64,000 nucleotides of DNA from Colwellia sp. Arc7-635 (lineage in GTDB: Bacteria > Pseudomonadota > Gammaproteobacteria > Enterobacterales > Alteromonadaceae). The translations under genes were made by a program, and so were the position numbers. The DNA lies in assembly GCF_003971255.1 (NCBI RefSeq), contig NZ_CP034660.1, positions 3,658,001 to 3,722,000 on the forward strand, in the 5' to 3' direction. Every line of letters begins with the position of its first letter. Within the stretch, counting starts at the first letter, position 1. Under the pieces are notes generated by a model. That model searched no databases and had not been told where the DNA came from. It saw only the letters and a program-made list of their open reading frames with translations. Below are positions 45,856-55,831 of this stretch, one piece after another.

Positions 45856-46430
45856 AACATTCCCTACAAGAACCTTAAACTAAAGAGTTACATAATCTTA
45901 TTACTATAATACAAGTTTATAATATTTATTAAGAAATAATAATTTAATATCTAAACTAGTCATATCTATCTTATTCATCTAAGTATTTTTTATAATAGCT
46001 TTTGCTCCTATCGTAACTCGATTAATTTAAAGTGGCTTTATTTAACGAGCGGTAAACTAGTTAAAATTATTAAGATCCCCACTACAAATCACTTCAACGG
46101 ATATAGTTTATTATCCTCTTGGTAGTAAAACGGTGAGCGATATTTTCTTATGAAGCGCAAGCAAAGAGATAGCAGTAATCTATGAAGATAAGCAGCGACG
46201 TGCTTAAATAACTTTCAACATAATGGTTTTTAGATAACTACAACTACCTAGATCAATGTGACTTTTCCTGAAGTTCAGAGGGTTAATCAAAATATTGAGT
46301 AATCGGTATGCTGGTTTTGTTTGCTGAAGAAAGCGGCCTTTTACATGAGGAGAAAGTCGGGTTATCAATTTTTGTTATCGCTTAGCGTTTTTGCAGATGA
46401 CATAATTAATTTTTAAAACTACAGACAATA
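45856..46430. other. Intergenic region with copy B of the dispersed repeat
   Basis: About 575 bases with no convincing gene. The right half (about 46220-46395) is the second copy of the repeat family. The left half must hold the chemoreceptor promoter. Confidence 0.45.
46220..46395 (+). repeat. Dispersed intergenic repeat, copy B
   Basis: Aligns to copy C through CTGAAG/CTGAAA..AGGGTTAATCAA, TTACATGAGGA.AAAGT, and TTGTTATCGCTTAGCGT against TTGTTATCACTTAGCGT. It is the most diverged of the three copies. The shared order argues for common descent, not chance. Confidence 0.55.
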
Positions 46431-46456
46431 AAAAAGCACCAAATATTGGTGCTTTA
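46431..46456 (-). terminator. Terminator of the PEP-CTERM gene
   Basis: AAAAGCACC and GGTGCTTT form a stem with a 7-base loop about 35 bases after the stop codon on the minus strand. Confidence 0.75.
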
Positions 46457-46489
46457 CGTTTACTTATAATAAGTAATAAACAGGCTAGA

Positions 46490-47191
46490 TTACTGCTTTT
46501 TGAATCTACGAGATGCTAAGCCCAGAATACCTAATGCGAATATAGCAAGTGTTGTAGGCTCTGGTACTTCGGTTGTTTTTATATACATAATATTTTTTAA
46601 ATCTGTAACACCACTAGTAGTTACATTATTGGTCCAAACTCTTTGTGATGTATCGCCAGAATTATAGTTGCCTACACCCCAAGTTGTATTATTGCTTCGA
46701 ATACCACTACCAGAGTCACCATTGACTATAAGTCCTGCACCCCAAATACCATCATCATCACTAAATGAACTGCCTGATGTTGTCCAATCAAAATTATTTT
46801 GTTTACTACTATCACTCCACCACCAAGTACCATTAATTATGGATTCAGTGCCATTAGAGTTAATCAGCCATTGAACTGATGAACCTACAGTAACAGCCTC
46901 AGTGAATCTATCTTTCATACTAAGATTATTACTAAATTTCCATTCAATTGAATATGACAGCGATTGTCCATCCATATAAACTTCTTGAAACCAATTGTCT
47001 GATAAAGTATTGGCATAATCAGTCGTTATTCTAGCCGGTCCATTCACATCAATAGCACCTGCGCCATAATTTAATCTTTCAGCAACATGTCCGATGTCTG
47101 TTATTGCAAAAGGTATTAAACCTGCATTAGCAAAACCACTAACCGATAAAACCAAACCAGCAACAGCCGATTTCAACATTTTTATATTCAT
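46490..47191 (-). CDS. PEP-CTERM sorting-signal exported protein
   Basis: This 233-residue protein has a signal peptide (MNIKMLKSAVAGLVLSVSGFANA) and a C-terminal PEP-CTERM signal, with VPEPTTLAIFALGILGL followed by SRRFKKQ. The middle is Ser-, Asn- and Trp-rich beta structure (NGTWWWSDSSKQNNFDW, then SGDTSQRVW). Proteins with this tail are cleaved and anchored by an exosortase; no exosortase gene is in the window. The start at 47191 follows AGGGACG; the ATG at 47239 would add 16 unlike residues. Function of the mature protein is unknown, possibly extracellular matrix. Confidence 0.9.
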   Translation of the reverse strand: MNIKMLKSAVAGLVLSVSGFANAGLIPFAITDIGHVAERLNYGAGAIDVNGPARITTDYANTLSDNWFQEVYMDGQSLSYSIEWKFSNNLSMKDRFTEAVTVGSSVQWLINSNGTESIINGTWWWSDSSKQNNFDWTTSGSSFSDDDGIWGAGLIVNGDSGSGIRSNNTTWGVGNYNSGDTSQRVWTNNVTTSGVTDLKNIMYIKTTEVPEPTTLAIFALGILGLASRRFKKQ

Positions 47192-47886
47192 TTTACGTCC
47201 CTTAATAATACATTCTGGAGAATAGAAAGGTATTTCCAATCATTAATCGCCCTAATGCATAAATCGAACCAAAACAAACAACACCAACAGTTTCAACGAA
47301 TTAAGAACAAACATTTATATAAAATCAATAAAATAGAGTAAATATGTAAATAAATTAGACACTTCCTTATTTGCCTATTTCTTAGCAATAGATTTGAGCA
47401 AATGATCAGCCCGCCATAATAACTTCAGATAGCGCTGTAACGTACTTAAACAACATGTTTCAGGTCAAAAAATAAAACCATGGTTGATCTGCATATAACA
47501 GTATAAGTTTGTCTGAAATCCACAGGATTAATCAATGGATGGAGTAATAGGCGTGCAGATTTAAATTTACTGAAGAAAGCTTTTTTACATGAGGATAAAG
47601 TGGGACTCGAATTTGTTGTTATCACTTAGCGTAATTATGGGTGGCAAAGTTAACTCAAAGTTAATTTTTAGCACAACTATCAATCACAAATACCTGCGCT
47701 AGTTTAAATATACGCGGGTCAATCTACTTGCGCAGATGTTCAAACTAATTTGCTGTGTAAGGGGCTTAGGCATAACAGTCACCAGATTTAATAAGGGTAA
47801 ATTAAGCCTAGTTTATGGGGTTAAATATAGACCAGTTATTATGGGTGGCCTGATAAACTTGCCTGATAAACTTAATGTGCTCAGAT
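47192..47886. other. Intergenic region with copy C of the dispersed repeat
   Basis: About 695 bases with no convincing gene. It contains the third repeat copy at about 47460-47645. A small plus-strand open frame at 47736-47918 lacks a ribosome site and a family resemblance. Confidence 0.45.
47460..47645 (+). repeat. Dispersed intergenic repeat, copy C
   Basis: Closest to copy A, with the identical phrase AGTATAAGTTTGTCTGAA near 47501 and the closing AATTATGGGT. It lies about 3.8 kb from copy A and 1.2 kb from copy B. Confidence 0.65.
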
Positions 47887-48243
47887 TTAATGCCCTGAAC
47901 CTTCAAAGGTACTCATAAATTGGCTAATTAAAGTAGCTAAATGCTCACTTAATTGACTTTCAAAGTCATCAATCGTATTTCCAAATGCGGATAAATACTT
48001 TTCAGCTTTATGTGAATCAATAGTTTTACCAACCAAGCCGTATTGTATTTCAGGTAATGTTTTATCAGCTCGGTGTATAATATCCCAAACTATATAACCT
48101 GAATCTAATGCTTGAAGTTCTGATTGAGCAAACTTACAAAAATCAGAAATATAATTTAGCCCGTTAGGTCCTAAACAACCAGCTTCAACACGATATGTCA
48201 CCGTTAACTTTTTATCTACGTCTAAAGGTAATAAGTTCTTCAT
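47887..48243 (-). CDS. Small hypothetical protein (118 aa)
   Basis: The reading frame of 118 residues begins MKNLLPLDVDKKLTVTYRVEAGCLGPNGLNYISDFC. It is soluble, with no signal peptide or membrane helix, and a patch YIVWDIIHRADKTLPEIQYGLVGKTI (about 55-80) reads like a folded domain. I do not recognise it. The ATG at 48243 is preferred; an ATG at 48273 would add ten residues. It is an isolated gene in the variable region. Confidence 0.6.
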   Translation of the reverse strand: MKNLLPLDVDKKLTVTYRVEAGCLGPNGLNYISDFCKFAQSELQALDSGYIVWDIIHRADKTLPEIQYGLVGKTIDSHKAEKYLSAFGNTIDDFESQLSEHLATLISQFMSTFEGSGH

Positions 48244-48512
48244 ATAATTAATCTCAAATATCAGCTTCATCAAAAATTATTGATTTAGCCTCCGCGCCTG
48301 AAGTACCAACGCTTAAATAAACTGCAAAAATAGTTGGGTTGGTTTTGACCTTTTTTGAAAAAAACGAGACAAGCTCTTTTTGTCAGATTCAATTATCTTG
48401 TTATTTGATGGTAGCGCAAGAACACTAACGGCAACAAGCACTTTACGGTTTAAGGTAGCTCGACCGTAGAAGAAAAAAAATGCCCAGCGCCACGTCTAAC
48501 CCTATATTGAAC

Positions 48513-48785
48513 GTTAAGCCAAACACTAAAGAATACTTAGCTAATGGCTTTACAGCAATATTACTTACAAATGGTAAAGCCTATTAGCGGCAATAACCAA
48601 ATCACTCAGGCGAAAGCTTTTGAACCACGTAAGTTATTATGGCTGGCCTGGCTACATGGCTATAATGCACAGCAAGTTGTACTGAGTTATATGAACATGT
48701 GACACAACTGCCACAGAATTCATTCTTATCTGGATTACCAAAATATTTTGAATCAGTGGCTAAAGAATTGGAAATGCTCGCTTAA
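48513..48785 (+). pseudogene. Frameshifted gene remnant
   Basis: Three short open stretches in different frames follow one another and read like one protein: NVKPNTKEYLANGFTAILLTNGKAY, then ISGNNQITQAKAFEPRKLL and WLAWLHGYNAQQVV, then ELYEHVTQLPQNSFLSGLP and SVAKELEMLA before TAA. At least two frameshifts (near 48590 and 48685) break it. The original family is not recognised, though the YNAQQVV...YEHVTQLP phrase looks like a real domain. Confidence 0.5.
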
Positions 48786-48988
48786 TATCTTATCAATAAG
48801 ACATTTCATAACCCGCAGATATTAATAGCCTCATACCAATACCTTAGTAAGTAATATTTTCAATTTACTATGTCATTTTTGCACTGCCACTAAATCACGA
48901 CATCGAACAAAAATCATAAGCGATTAATTTTAAAGCATAAAATAAACATCCATCGTTTGGCTTAATCATTGCAACTCTCCTATTACGA

Positions 48989-49024
48989 GCATTATTCATA
49001 GCGTTACTCATAGCATTATTCATA
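48989..49024 (+). repeat. Three-unit 12-bp tandem repeat
   Basis: GCATTATTCATA, GCGTTACTCATA and GCATTATTCATA follow one another just upstream of the yqjD-like gene. The units differ at two positions. They may be a variable promoter-proximal element. Confidence 0.7.
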
Positions 49025-49098
49025 GCCTTGCTAACGAATGTAACTAATGTAACCAATGCGACTAACAAAAAATTTTTCGTCAAAAGGAGATTAATCAC

Positions 49099-49401
49099 AT
49101 GGCTAACACAACGGCAACTAGTATTAAAAAATCAAAATCTACTCACCCAGTGTCTGACAAAGTTCAGGACACACTGCATGAATCAGTAGACACCATCGCC
49201 GAAAAAGCTGCATCCACAGAAGATAAACTGCGTGAGGCTGCACAATCTGGCTCTGAAAATTTAGCCGCCAAGCAAAAAGAAATGCAAGATAAATGGCAGC
49301 AGTCGGCAGTAAAAAAATATGCCACTGAAAACCCAGTAGCAACCGCCGGTATTGCCTTTGCAGCAGGCGTGCTGTTAACCAGCTTATTGCGCAGAAAGTA
49401 G
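49099..49401 (+). CDS. YqjD/ElaB-like (DUF883) ribosome-associated membrane protein
   Basis: This 100-residue protein has an amphipathic helical N-terminus (VQDTLHESVDTIAEKAASTEDKLREAAQ) and a single C-terminal membrane helix with basic tail (ENPVATAGIAFAAGVLLTSLLRRK). That is the pattern of the YqjD/ElaB family, which in E. coli tethers ribosomes to the inner membrane in stationary phase. AAAAGGAGA lies seven bases before the start. It begins a three-gene unit with yqjE- and yqjK-like genes. Confidence 0.88.
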   Translation: MANTTATSIKKSKSTHPVSDKVQDTLHESVDTIAEKAASTEDKLREAAQSGSENLAAKQKEMQDKWQQSAVKKYATENPVATAGIAFAAGVLLTSLLRRK

Positions 49402-49448
49402 AAGTAGTAAGTACTGGCAACTAATAGCAACTGACAGGAACGATTATC

Positions 49449-49910
49449 GTGACTAAAAGCGCAAATTCAACACATTCATCATATTCACAGAGCCAGCCTA
49501 AGGCAGGCAATGCTGATGCTGAAAGTTTGCGCTTAAAGCAAGAGCAATTAGCTGAAGCTTCATTTCAAGAGACTTATTCGGCTATAACGAGTTTGTTTAA
49601 AATTAAGCAAACTAAATATCAAAAAACGCTCAACCTGGCCTTTTTAGAAGGCAAAATAAGTCTGCAAGCAATAGTGATTTTTGCCATTTCAATGCTACTT
49701 ATTTGTGTTTTCCTGACCACCTTATGGTGTTTAGTGAACATAGCCATAGTACTCGCGGTGATGCACTTTTTTTCAGCGCTTTGGCTTGGCTTATTAACCG
49801 CTGCAGGAATGAATGTGCTGCTGATTGCTCTGTTTGTCATGTTATTAAAAATGGTTAAACGCCAAGTTGGCTTTAGTCGAACTAAGCGCGTATTAGCAGG
49901 TGATTTATGA
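49449..49910 (+). CDS. YqjE-like phage-holin-family membrane protein
   Basis: This 153-residue protein has a Ser/Gln-rich N-terminus and two hydrophobic helices (about residues 75-95 and 103-130, ISMLLICVFLTTLWCLVNIAIVLAV and HFFSALWLGLLTAAGMNVLLIALF). It has the holin-X/YqjE layout. The start is a GTG at 49449 with ACAGGAA upstream. Despite the family name it is a chromosomal membrane protein, not a lysis gene. The next gene overlaps its end by four bases. Confidence 0.8.
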   Translation: MTKSANSTHSSYSQSQPKAGNADAESLRLKQEQLAEASFQETYSAITSLFKIKQTKYQKTLNLAFLEGKISLQAIVIFAISMLLICVFLTTLWCLVNIAIVLAVMHFFSALWLGLLTAAGMNVLLIALFVMLLKMVKRQVGFSRTKRVLAGDL

Positions 49911-50188
49911 TGATGTCATTACTCAAAACAGCTAAACAGGCTGATCAGTGTGAAGAGAAGCTAACACTGATTAATAAGCTAGATATTGCCCAAAGCCGCC
50001 GTGCTCACACCAAGGCTTTGGCACTGATAACATCGCCTAAAGGGTTAGCAGCAATCTTCACTATCGGCCTAGCCAAAGGATTTACTCATCCGAGTATTAG
50101 CGGGCAACTTAAAAAAATGGCGGTTGTTTTTGGAAAAACTAATTTAGATGATTGGCTGACGGCTCAACATATTCAAGAGCCAGAGTGA
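49907..50188 (+). CDS. YqjK-like small protein
   Basis: This 93-residue protein overlaps the previous gene by four bases (ATGA) and completes a yqjD-yqjE-yqjK-like operon. It has an Arg/Lys-rich helical N-terminus and a semi-hydrophobic middle (TSPKGLAAIFTIGLAKGFTHPSI). YqjK family members are poorly characterised. Assignment is mainly from gene order and length. Confidence 0.6.
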   Translation: MMMSLLKTAKQADQCEEKLTLINKLDIAQSRRAHTKALALITSPKGLAAIFTIGLAKGFTHPSISGQLKKMAVVFGKTNLDDWLTAQHIQEPE

Positions 50189-50483
50189 TAGTGAGATAAG
50201 TCACGTTTGGCTCGGCTCGGCTGGGTTTGATTTGATTTGATTTGATTGTTATTTCAACACCAGCGACACAATAAAAGCTATTTTAAGCTTGAATAAAAAG
50301 CAACATCGCTAAGCGCAGCGTTTTAATATGGCATTATTTTCACACATTAGTGTTAATAGGCTAAAGTTATATAGTTCGAACACTAAGCTTTAATCATATG
50401 GGCTATACGTGAGCATCACTCGTGAAACCTCACGACTTTGCCAATTTTAAAGCGCTATATTGGCGCAGGTTTGGGGATCTCAC
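50189..50483. other. Intergenic region after the yqjDEK-like operon
   Basis: About 295 bases with no gene. A short low-complexity run GATTTGATTTGATTTGATTG stands at about 50227-50246. Confidence 0.4.
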
Positions 50484-50537
50484 TTGATATTTCGCTTAAA
50501 AATCGTTAGAATTATAATTAATTGAACGTTCAATTAA
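50484..50537 (+). promoter_or_regulatory. bet promoter with a perfect 20-bp BetI operator palindrome
   Basis: TTGATA (50484-50489) and TAGAAT (50507-50512) are 17 bases apart. A perfect palindrome, TTAATTGAAC with GTTCAATTAA, follows at 50518-50537, where it would cover the transcription start. BetI is a choline-responsive repressor that binds such a site in other species, so autoregulation of betI-betB-betA is expected. Confidence 0.85.
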
Positions 50538-50557
50538 AAATAATTCCAGAGGAATCA

Positions 50558-51163
50558 ATGCCAAAAGTCGGAATGAAACCCCTTCGTAAAGAACAACTAA
50601 TTAACGCTACATTAGAGTCTATCGCGCAATATGGTTTACAAAAAACAACCATCATTACGATCAGTAAAATAGCGGGATTGTCCTCTGGCATTATTAGCCA
50701 TTATTTTGATGGTAAGCAAGGACTGGTGGATGCAACAGTTAAGCATCTTCTGGAGCAATTAAAGCTTGCGCTATTAGAAAAAATTGAACAGAAAGACTTG
50801 AGCGCTTTGGAACGACTTCATATGATTGTTGAAGCTAATTTCACCCCATTTCAACGCTCTATTCCCGCGACAAAAACGTGGATAAGTTTTTGGGCGCAAT
50901 CTATGCACGAACCTGGTTTGGCTAGGCTTCAGCATATCAATAGTAAACGCTTGTATAGCAATCTGCTTTTTTCTTTTCGACAGCTGTTAAATGATGAGTT
51001 AGCGAGCAGTGCCGCTAAACAAATGGCTGCGATGATTGATGGTTTTTGGCTGCGTAGTGCATTAAGTGCAACGCCCGAAAATGAGTTCAAGCAAGCAGAG
51101 CAGTTATGCAAAAAATTTATCAATGATCTTACTCAGCAGAACGGAGATGTTACTTGTCCTTAA
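50558..51163 (+). CDS. betI: Choline-responsive repressor BetI (TetR family)
   Basis: This 201-residue protein begins [22 protein letters not shown], with the TetR helix-turn-helix ([21 protein letters not shown], about residues 28-48). The ligand-binding region matches BetI ([32 protein letters not shown], about 105-136). It represses the choline-betaine genes in the absence of choline. The start at 50558 follows AGAGGA; the GTG-type start at 50522 would lie inside the operator. The next gene starts before its stop codon. Confidence 0.94.
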   Translation: MPKVGMKPLRKEQLINATLESIAQYGLQKTTIITISKIAGLSSGIISHYFDGKQGLVDATVKHLLEQLKLALLEKIEQKDLSALERLHMIVEANFTPFQRSIPATKTWISFWAQSMHEPGLARLQHINSKRLYSNLLFSFRQLLNDELASSAAKQMAAMIDGFWLRSALSATPENEFKQAEQLCKKFINDLTQQNGDVTCP

Positions 51164-52617
51164 TAACTTATAAAAACTTTATCGATGGCGCTTATATGGC
51201 GAACGATAACGGTGAAACCTTTGATGTGATCAACCCTGCAACGGGTGATGTTATTTATCATGTTGAAGTGGCTGATGAAAAAATTAAACAGCAAGCGATA
51301 GAAAGTTCGCAACGTGGCTTTGTAACTTGGTCGGCAATGAGCGCTATGCAGCGTAGCCGCATTTTACTTAAAGCGGTTACTTTATTGCGTGAGCGTAACG
51401 ACGAACTCGCAAAAATTGAAGTGCTTGATACCGGTAAGCCATGGCAAGAAGCTTCAGCAGTTGACGTTGTTTCAGGTGCTGACTCAATTGAATTTTTTGC
51501 TGGTTTAGCCCCTGGTATTGAAGGTAATCAGCAATCTGTAGATGGCGACTTTTATTACACTCGTCGCGAAGCATTAGGCGTATGTGCTGGTATTGGTGCA
51601 TGGAATTACCCAATACAAATAGCCTGTTGGAAATCAGCCCCTGCACTAGCTTGTGGTAATGCCATGATCTTTAAGCCTTCAGAAGAAACACCATTAGGTG
51701 CTTTGAAATTGGCTGAAATCTTTACCGAAGCAGGTATTCCTGACGGCGTATTTAATGTTGTACAAGGCGCTGGTGATGTTGGCTCTTGGTTAACGCATCA
51801 TCCTGATATTGCTAAAGTTTCATTTACTGGTGAAGTAGGTACGGGTAAAAAAGTCATGGCAGCAGCGGCAACCTCGCTGAAAGATGTCACGATGGAGCTT
51901 GGCGGCAAGTCACCTTTAATTATCTTTAATGATGCTGATGTCGATAATGCGGTATCTGCGGCTATGCTAGGTAACTTCTACACTCAAGGTGAAGTTTGCA
52001 CTAATGGCACACGCGTATTTGTTGAAAAAGCAATTTATCCAATTTTCATCGAAAAATTAGTTCAACGCACACGTGACAATATTATTGCTGGCGATCCGAT
52101 GAATCCTGACACTAATTTTGGTGCCTTAATTTCATCTAAGCATTTCGACTTAGTGATGAAGTATATCAATATTGGTATCAAAGAAGGCGCAACCTTGTTG
52201 CATGGCGGTAAAGCGTTACAACCTAGCGATGCGCCAAATGGTTATTTTGTTGCACCAACTATATTTGCTGACTGTACTGATGATATGACGATTTGTCAGG
52301 AAGAAATATTTGGCCCTGTCATGTCGGTATTAACCTTCGACAGTGAAGAAGAAGTTATTACGCGCGCCAATGCCACTGAGTTTGGCTTAGCCGCAGGTGT
52401 TTTCACACAAGATATTACCCGTGCTCATCGCGTTATTCATCAAATAGATGCGGGCATCTGTTGGATAAACAGCTACGGTTTATCGCCAGCACAAATGCCT
52501 GTTGGCGGTTATAAGCAGTCGGGTATCGGCCGAGAAAATGGTTTAGCTACACTTAATCATTACACGCAATTAAAAGCAGTATATGTTGGCTTACAACCAC
52601 TAGACAGCCCATTTTAA
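51154..52617 (+). CDS. betB: Betaine aldehyde dehydrogenase BetB
   Basis: This 487-residue aldehyde dehydrogenase has the NAD-binding and catalytic motifs: PWNYP-like [18 protein letters not shown] (about 145-162), the general base in [13 protein letters not shown] (Glu near 248) and the nucleophile in [14 protein letters not shown] (Cys near 283). It oxidises betaine aldehyde to glycine betaine, a compatible solute. The start is TTG at 51154 with GGAG eight bases upstream, overlapping betI by ten bases. It forms the second step after BetA. Confidence 0.95.
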   Translation: MSLITYKNFIDGAYMANDNGETFDVINPATGDVIYHVEVADEKIKQQAIESSQRGFVTWSAMSAMQRSRILLKAVTLLRERNDELAKIEVLDTGKPWQEASAVDVVSGADSIEFFAGLAPGIEGNQQSVDGDFYYTRREALGVCAGIGAWNYPIQIACWKSAPALACGNAMIFKPSEETPLGALKLAEIFTEAGIPDGVFNVVQGAGDVGSWLTHHPDIAKVSFTGEVGTGKKVMAAAATSLKDVTMELGGKSPLIIFNDADVDNAVSAAMLGNFYTQGEVCTNGTRVFVEKAIYPIFIEKLVQRTRDNIIAGDPMNPDTNFGALISSKHFDLVMKYINIGIKEGATLLHGGKALQPSDAPNGYFVAPTIFADCTDDMTICQEEIFGPVMSVLTFDSEEEVITRANATEFGLAAGVFTQDITRAHRVIHQIDAGICWINSYGLSPAQMPVGGYKQSGIGRENGLATLNHYTQLKAVYVGLQPLDSPF

Positions 52618-52689
52618 AGCGCTTAACTGCACTTCCTCAAACTCAGTGGTCGCAATTTTTTGCGGCCACAGCTAATAGTAAGAAGTCTT

Positions 52690-54375
52690 ATGAATAACGA
52701 AAATTTTGATTATATTATTGTCGGTGCGGGCTCTGCAGGCTGTGTATTGGCTAATCGCCTTAGTGAAGACGGTAACAGCAGTGTTTTATTATTAGAAACC
52801 GGTGGCAGCGATAAAAGTATTTTTATCCAAATGCCAACTGCGCTTTCTATTCCAATGAATACCAAGAAGTACGCATGGCAGTTCGAAACTGAGCCTGAGC
52901 CACATTTAGATGGTCGTCGTATGCATTGCCCTCGAGGCAAGGTTTTAGGCGGTTCATCGTCTATCAACGGTATGGTTTATGTTCGTGGTCACGCAAAAGA
53001 TTTTGACGAATGGCAGCAGTACGGTGCTAAAGACTGGGATTACGCTCACTGTTTACCGTATTTCAAAAAAGCGGAAACTTGGGCATTCCCGGGTGATGAA
53101 TATCGCGGTAAAGACGGTCCATTAGGCGTTAATAACGGTAATGAGATGAAAAACCCACTGTATCAAGCCTTTGTTGATGCTGGTGTTGAAGCCGGATATT
53201 TAGCTACTGACGATTACAATGGTGCTGGCCAAGAAGGCTTTGGACCAATGCACATGACGGTTAAAAACGGCGTGCGCAGCTCAACATCAAATGCTTACTT
53301 ACGCCCAGCAATGGCGCGTAGTAACTTAACCGTTATTACCCACGCCCTTGTGCACAAAGTATTACTGGCCGGTAAAAAAGCGGTTGGTGTGCGTTACGAA
53401 CGTAAAGGTCAAATGTTCGATGTAAAGGTCAATAAAGAAGTTGTTTTGTCAGCTGGCCCAATTGGCTCGCCGCATATTTTACAACTGTCAGGAATTGGTA
53501 ATAAAACCAATCTTACTGAAGCTGGTATTGAAGTACATCATGATTTACCCGGTGTAGGCGAGAATTTACAAGATCATCTTGAGTTTTATTTTCAGTTTAA
53601 ATGTAAAAAACCCATTTCGTTAAATGGTCAATTAGGACTATGGAATAAATTTTTAATTGGTGCCCGTTGGATTTTAACCAAGAAAGGTTTAGGCGCAACT
53701 AATCATTTTGAATCTTGTGGTTTTATTCGTTCAAAAGCGACGGTTGAATGGCCTGATTTACAGTACCACTTTTTACCTGCAGCGATGCGTTACGACGGTA
53801 AAGAAGCTTTTGCGGGTCATGGTTTTCAAGTACATATTGGTCATAACAAACCGAAAAGTCGTGGTGCAATTAAAGCGCTATCAAGTGATCCTAAAGCGCA
53901 TCCTGAAATTTGCTTTAACTATCTTGAACATGAAGACGATAGAGAGGCATTTCGTGCTTGTGTACGCTTAACGCGTGAAATTATTAATCAAAGTGCATTA
54001 GACGACTACCGTGACGAAGAAATTCAGCCGGGTATTGCAGTGCAAACCGATGAAGAAATTGACACTTTTGTACGCCAATTTGTTGAAAGTGCTTACCATC
54101 CATCATGCTCTTGTAAAATGGGCTCTGATGACATGGCGGTTGTTGACTCCGAGACAAGAGTACACGGTATTAAAGGTTTACGGGTTGTTGATTCATCAAT
54201 ATTTCCAACCATTCCAAACGGTAACCTCAATGCTCCAACGATTATGGTCGCAGAACGTGCCGCTGATCTTATTCGAGGCAAAGAAATGCTACCAGCGTCA
54301 AATGCTGAAGTACGTATTGCCCCAGAATGGCAACAAAAGCAACGTACAAGCGAAGCAAAAAGAAAAATTAATTAA
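52690..54375 (+). CDS. betA: Choline dehydrogenase BetA (GMC oxidoreductase)
   Basis: This 561-residue flavoprotein begins with the FAD motif [20 protein letters not shown] and the second signature [22 protein letters not shown] (about 80-100). The C-terminal part has the catalytic [20 protein letters not shown] (about 465-485) and the closing [19 protein letters not shown]. It oxidises choline to betaine aldehyde at the membrane. The start at 52690 follows AAGAAG. A frame extending to 52660 would add ten residues. It is the last recognised bet gene, with a transporter downstream. Confidence 0.96.
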   Translation: MNNENFDYIIVGAGSAGCVLANRLSEDGNSSVLLLETGGSDKSIFIQMPTALSIPMNTKKYAWQFETEPEPHLDGRRMHCPRGKVLGGSSSINGMVYVRGHAKDFDEWQQYGAKDWDYAHCLPYFKKAETWAFPGDEYRGKDGPLGVNNGNEMKNPLYQAFVDAGVEAGYLATDDYNGAGQEGFGPMHMTVKNGVRSSTSNAYLRPAMARSNLTVITHALVHKVLLAGKKAVGVRYERKGQMFDVKVNKEVVLSAGPIGSPHILQLSGIGNKTNLTEAGIEVHHDLPGVGENLQDHLEFYFQFKCKKPISLNGQLGLWNKFLIGARWILTKKGLGATNHFESCGFIRSKATVEWPDLQYHFLPAAMRYDGKEAFAGHGFQVHIGHNKPKSRGAIKALSSDPKAHPEICFNYLEHEDDREAFRACVRLTREIINQSALDDYRDEEIQPGIAVQTDEEIDTFVRQFVESAYHPSCSCKMGSDDMAVVDSETRVHGIKGLRVVDSSIFPTIPNGNLNAPTIMVAERAADLIRGKEMLPASNAEVRIAPEWQQKQRTSEAKRKIN

Positions 54376-54567
54376 TAACTATATTTACACTAGCGCTCAA
54401 TTTTGAGCGCGTTTCTTAGACCTTAATTATCGCAACCAAGACGTAAATCATGGTTGCGACAATTGAAGTTTTAAACCAAATGAGCCGATGCTTATTTTGG
54501 ATATAACGACAATAAAACAGGAGTACAATGTGTCTACATACATTAAAACTATAATCAGGAGTTCACT

Positions 54568-55785
54568 ATGACCTTTTGGTTATCTGCGGGTATTTTATTT
54601 ACCTTCGCCGCTATAGCGCTAATACTATTTCGATGGGGTAATGTACGTTGTGTTGGTGTTACACCCGTTCGCACTTTCACCTTCATTGCGATCTTATTTA
54701 CCTCTGGCCTTGATGTTGGCCTTATCATGTTTCCGCTCACTGAGTTTGGCGGTTATGCCGACTTAGGTGCGAGTCCTGAATACGCTTTTACTAACCCGCT
54801 AGCGCTTGAATTTGGCTTTTGGGCATTCCTTATTTGGGGCTTCTATTTTTTAACCTGTTTTTACTTTTGTGTTATAGAACCACGCGTTAAGTTTTTTGAA
54901 ATACCGCTAATTAAATTGATCAACAATGTGGTTATCATCGGCACCTGTGCATTTACTGCTTATTTATTACTGACAAATTTACCTTGGTATTTACCTTCGC
55001 TAGGCGATGGTGAGTCGATTATCAGTAGTTTCTACCTTATTGTATTTTTAGTGATTGCCGCCGCGGTTTATTCAAGTACTAGTATTCGTTATGTACGTAT
55101 ACTCAGCTTAACAACGACCTGGTTGTTTATTGCCCTAATTGCCTTAATGTGGTCTGGAGCGTTCTTATCAGAAACCTCTAGTATCTCAGAGTTTGCGCAT
55201 ACGGTGTCTTTACTTGGCAACTACTTTGGCAACATTCATGAGTTTGTTTTACCGCTTAATGATTACCATGAGTTCTACCTTTACTGGTGGTTTGCATGGA
55301 GTATCATGATCGGTCAATTCACTTCTCGCTTTGTTGGTGGTTTGAAAACCTATCAAGTATTAGGGGCTATGTTGGTATTTCCATCTATTCCAATTGCGAT
55401 ATGGTTCACTGTTTTGTATTACTACAGTGCAAATGGCTTAGAGACCGCTGGTTTTTACAATATAGCCATGGCATTTGTCGGTATCACCTTTGTGATTAAC
55501 TCTCTCGATTCATTAATCCGTTTATATACAGATAATTTAAATGTTGGCGTAGAAAGAATAGGCAGAGTGAAGTATTTCGTTGGTAACTTAGTTGCTTTAA
55601 GCTTACTTACCTTACTGTTTAAATTAGACTTTTTACAAATTCAATGGGTTGGCGCAATCGTTATCGGACTGTTTTTCACGTGTTTTGGTTATATTATCTT
55701 TACCAAGCTGAATGTCGTTCGAGAAATAGAGTGTTCTCCGAAAGAAAATAAAATAGATTTCAAAAAAATTGAATTAATGAACTAA
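54568..55785 (+). CDS. Short, divergent BCCT-like transporter
   Basis: This 405-residue integral membrane protein has about ten to eleven hydrophobic segments. The diagnostic BCCT block is present in altered form: YLYWWFAWSIMIGQFTSRFVGG (about residues 230-251), then LVFPSIPIAIWFTVLYYYSANG. Usual BCCT carriers have 500-660 residues, so this one lacks terminal segments. Position after betIBA suggests that it imports choline or a related quaternary amine. AGGAG precedes the ATG by six bases. It could instead be a broader family member with another substrate. Confidence 0.72.
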   Translation: MTFWLSAGILFTFAAIALILFRWGNVRCVGVTPVRTFTFIAILFTSGLDVGLIMFPLTEFGGYADLGASPEYAFTNPLALEFGFWAFLIWGFYFLTCFYFCVIEPRVKFFEIPLIKLINNVVIIGTCAFTAYLLLTNLPWYLPSLGDGESIISSFYLIVFLVIAAAVYSSTSIRYVRILSLTTTWLFIALIALMWSGAFLSETSSISEFAHTVSLLGNYFGNIHEFVLPLNDYHEFYLYWWFAWSIMIGQFTSRFVGGLKTYQVLGAMLVFPSIPIAIWFTVLYYYSANGLETAGFYNIAMAFVGITFVINSLDSLIRLYTDNLNVGVERIGRVKYFVGNLVALSLLTLLFKLDFLQIQWVGAIVIGLFFTCFGYIIFTKLNVVREIECSPKENKIDFKKIELMN

Positions 55786-55831
55786 ACCGCTAGAATTTTA
55801 TTTAGCGTATTAAATGAAGTGAGTAAAAATA

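Larger units (their letters stand above)
48244..49098. other. Long intergenic region with a decayed gene and tandem repeats
   Basis: About 855 bases with no intact gene. A frameshifted remnant lies at about 48510-48785, and a three-unit 12-bp tandem repeat at 48989-49024. A minus-strand frame at 48895-49098 derives from the tandem repeat and is probably not a gene. Confidence 0.45.

Noticed and set aside
48895-49098. Minus-strand frame of 67 codons reading MNNAMSNAMNN-like repeats
   Set aside because: Its repetitive sequence is just the 12-bp tandem repeat read in frame, and it covers the promoter of the yqjD-like operon.
49449-49910. Prophage lysis gene (holin)
   Set aside because: The protein has holin-family-like helices but sits in a yqjD-yqjE-yqjK-type operon with no phage genes nearby.
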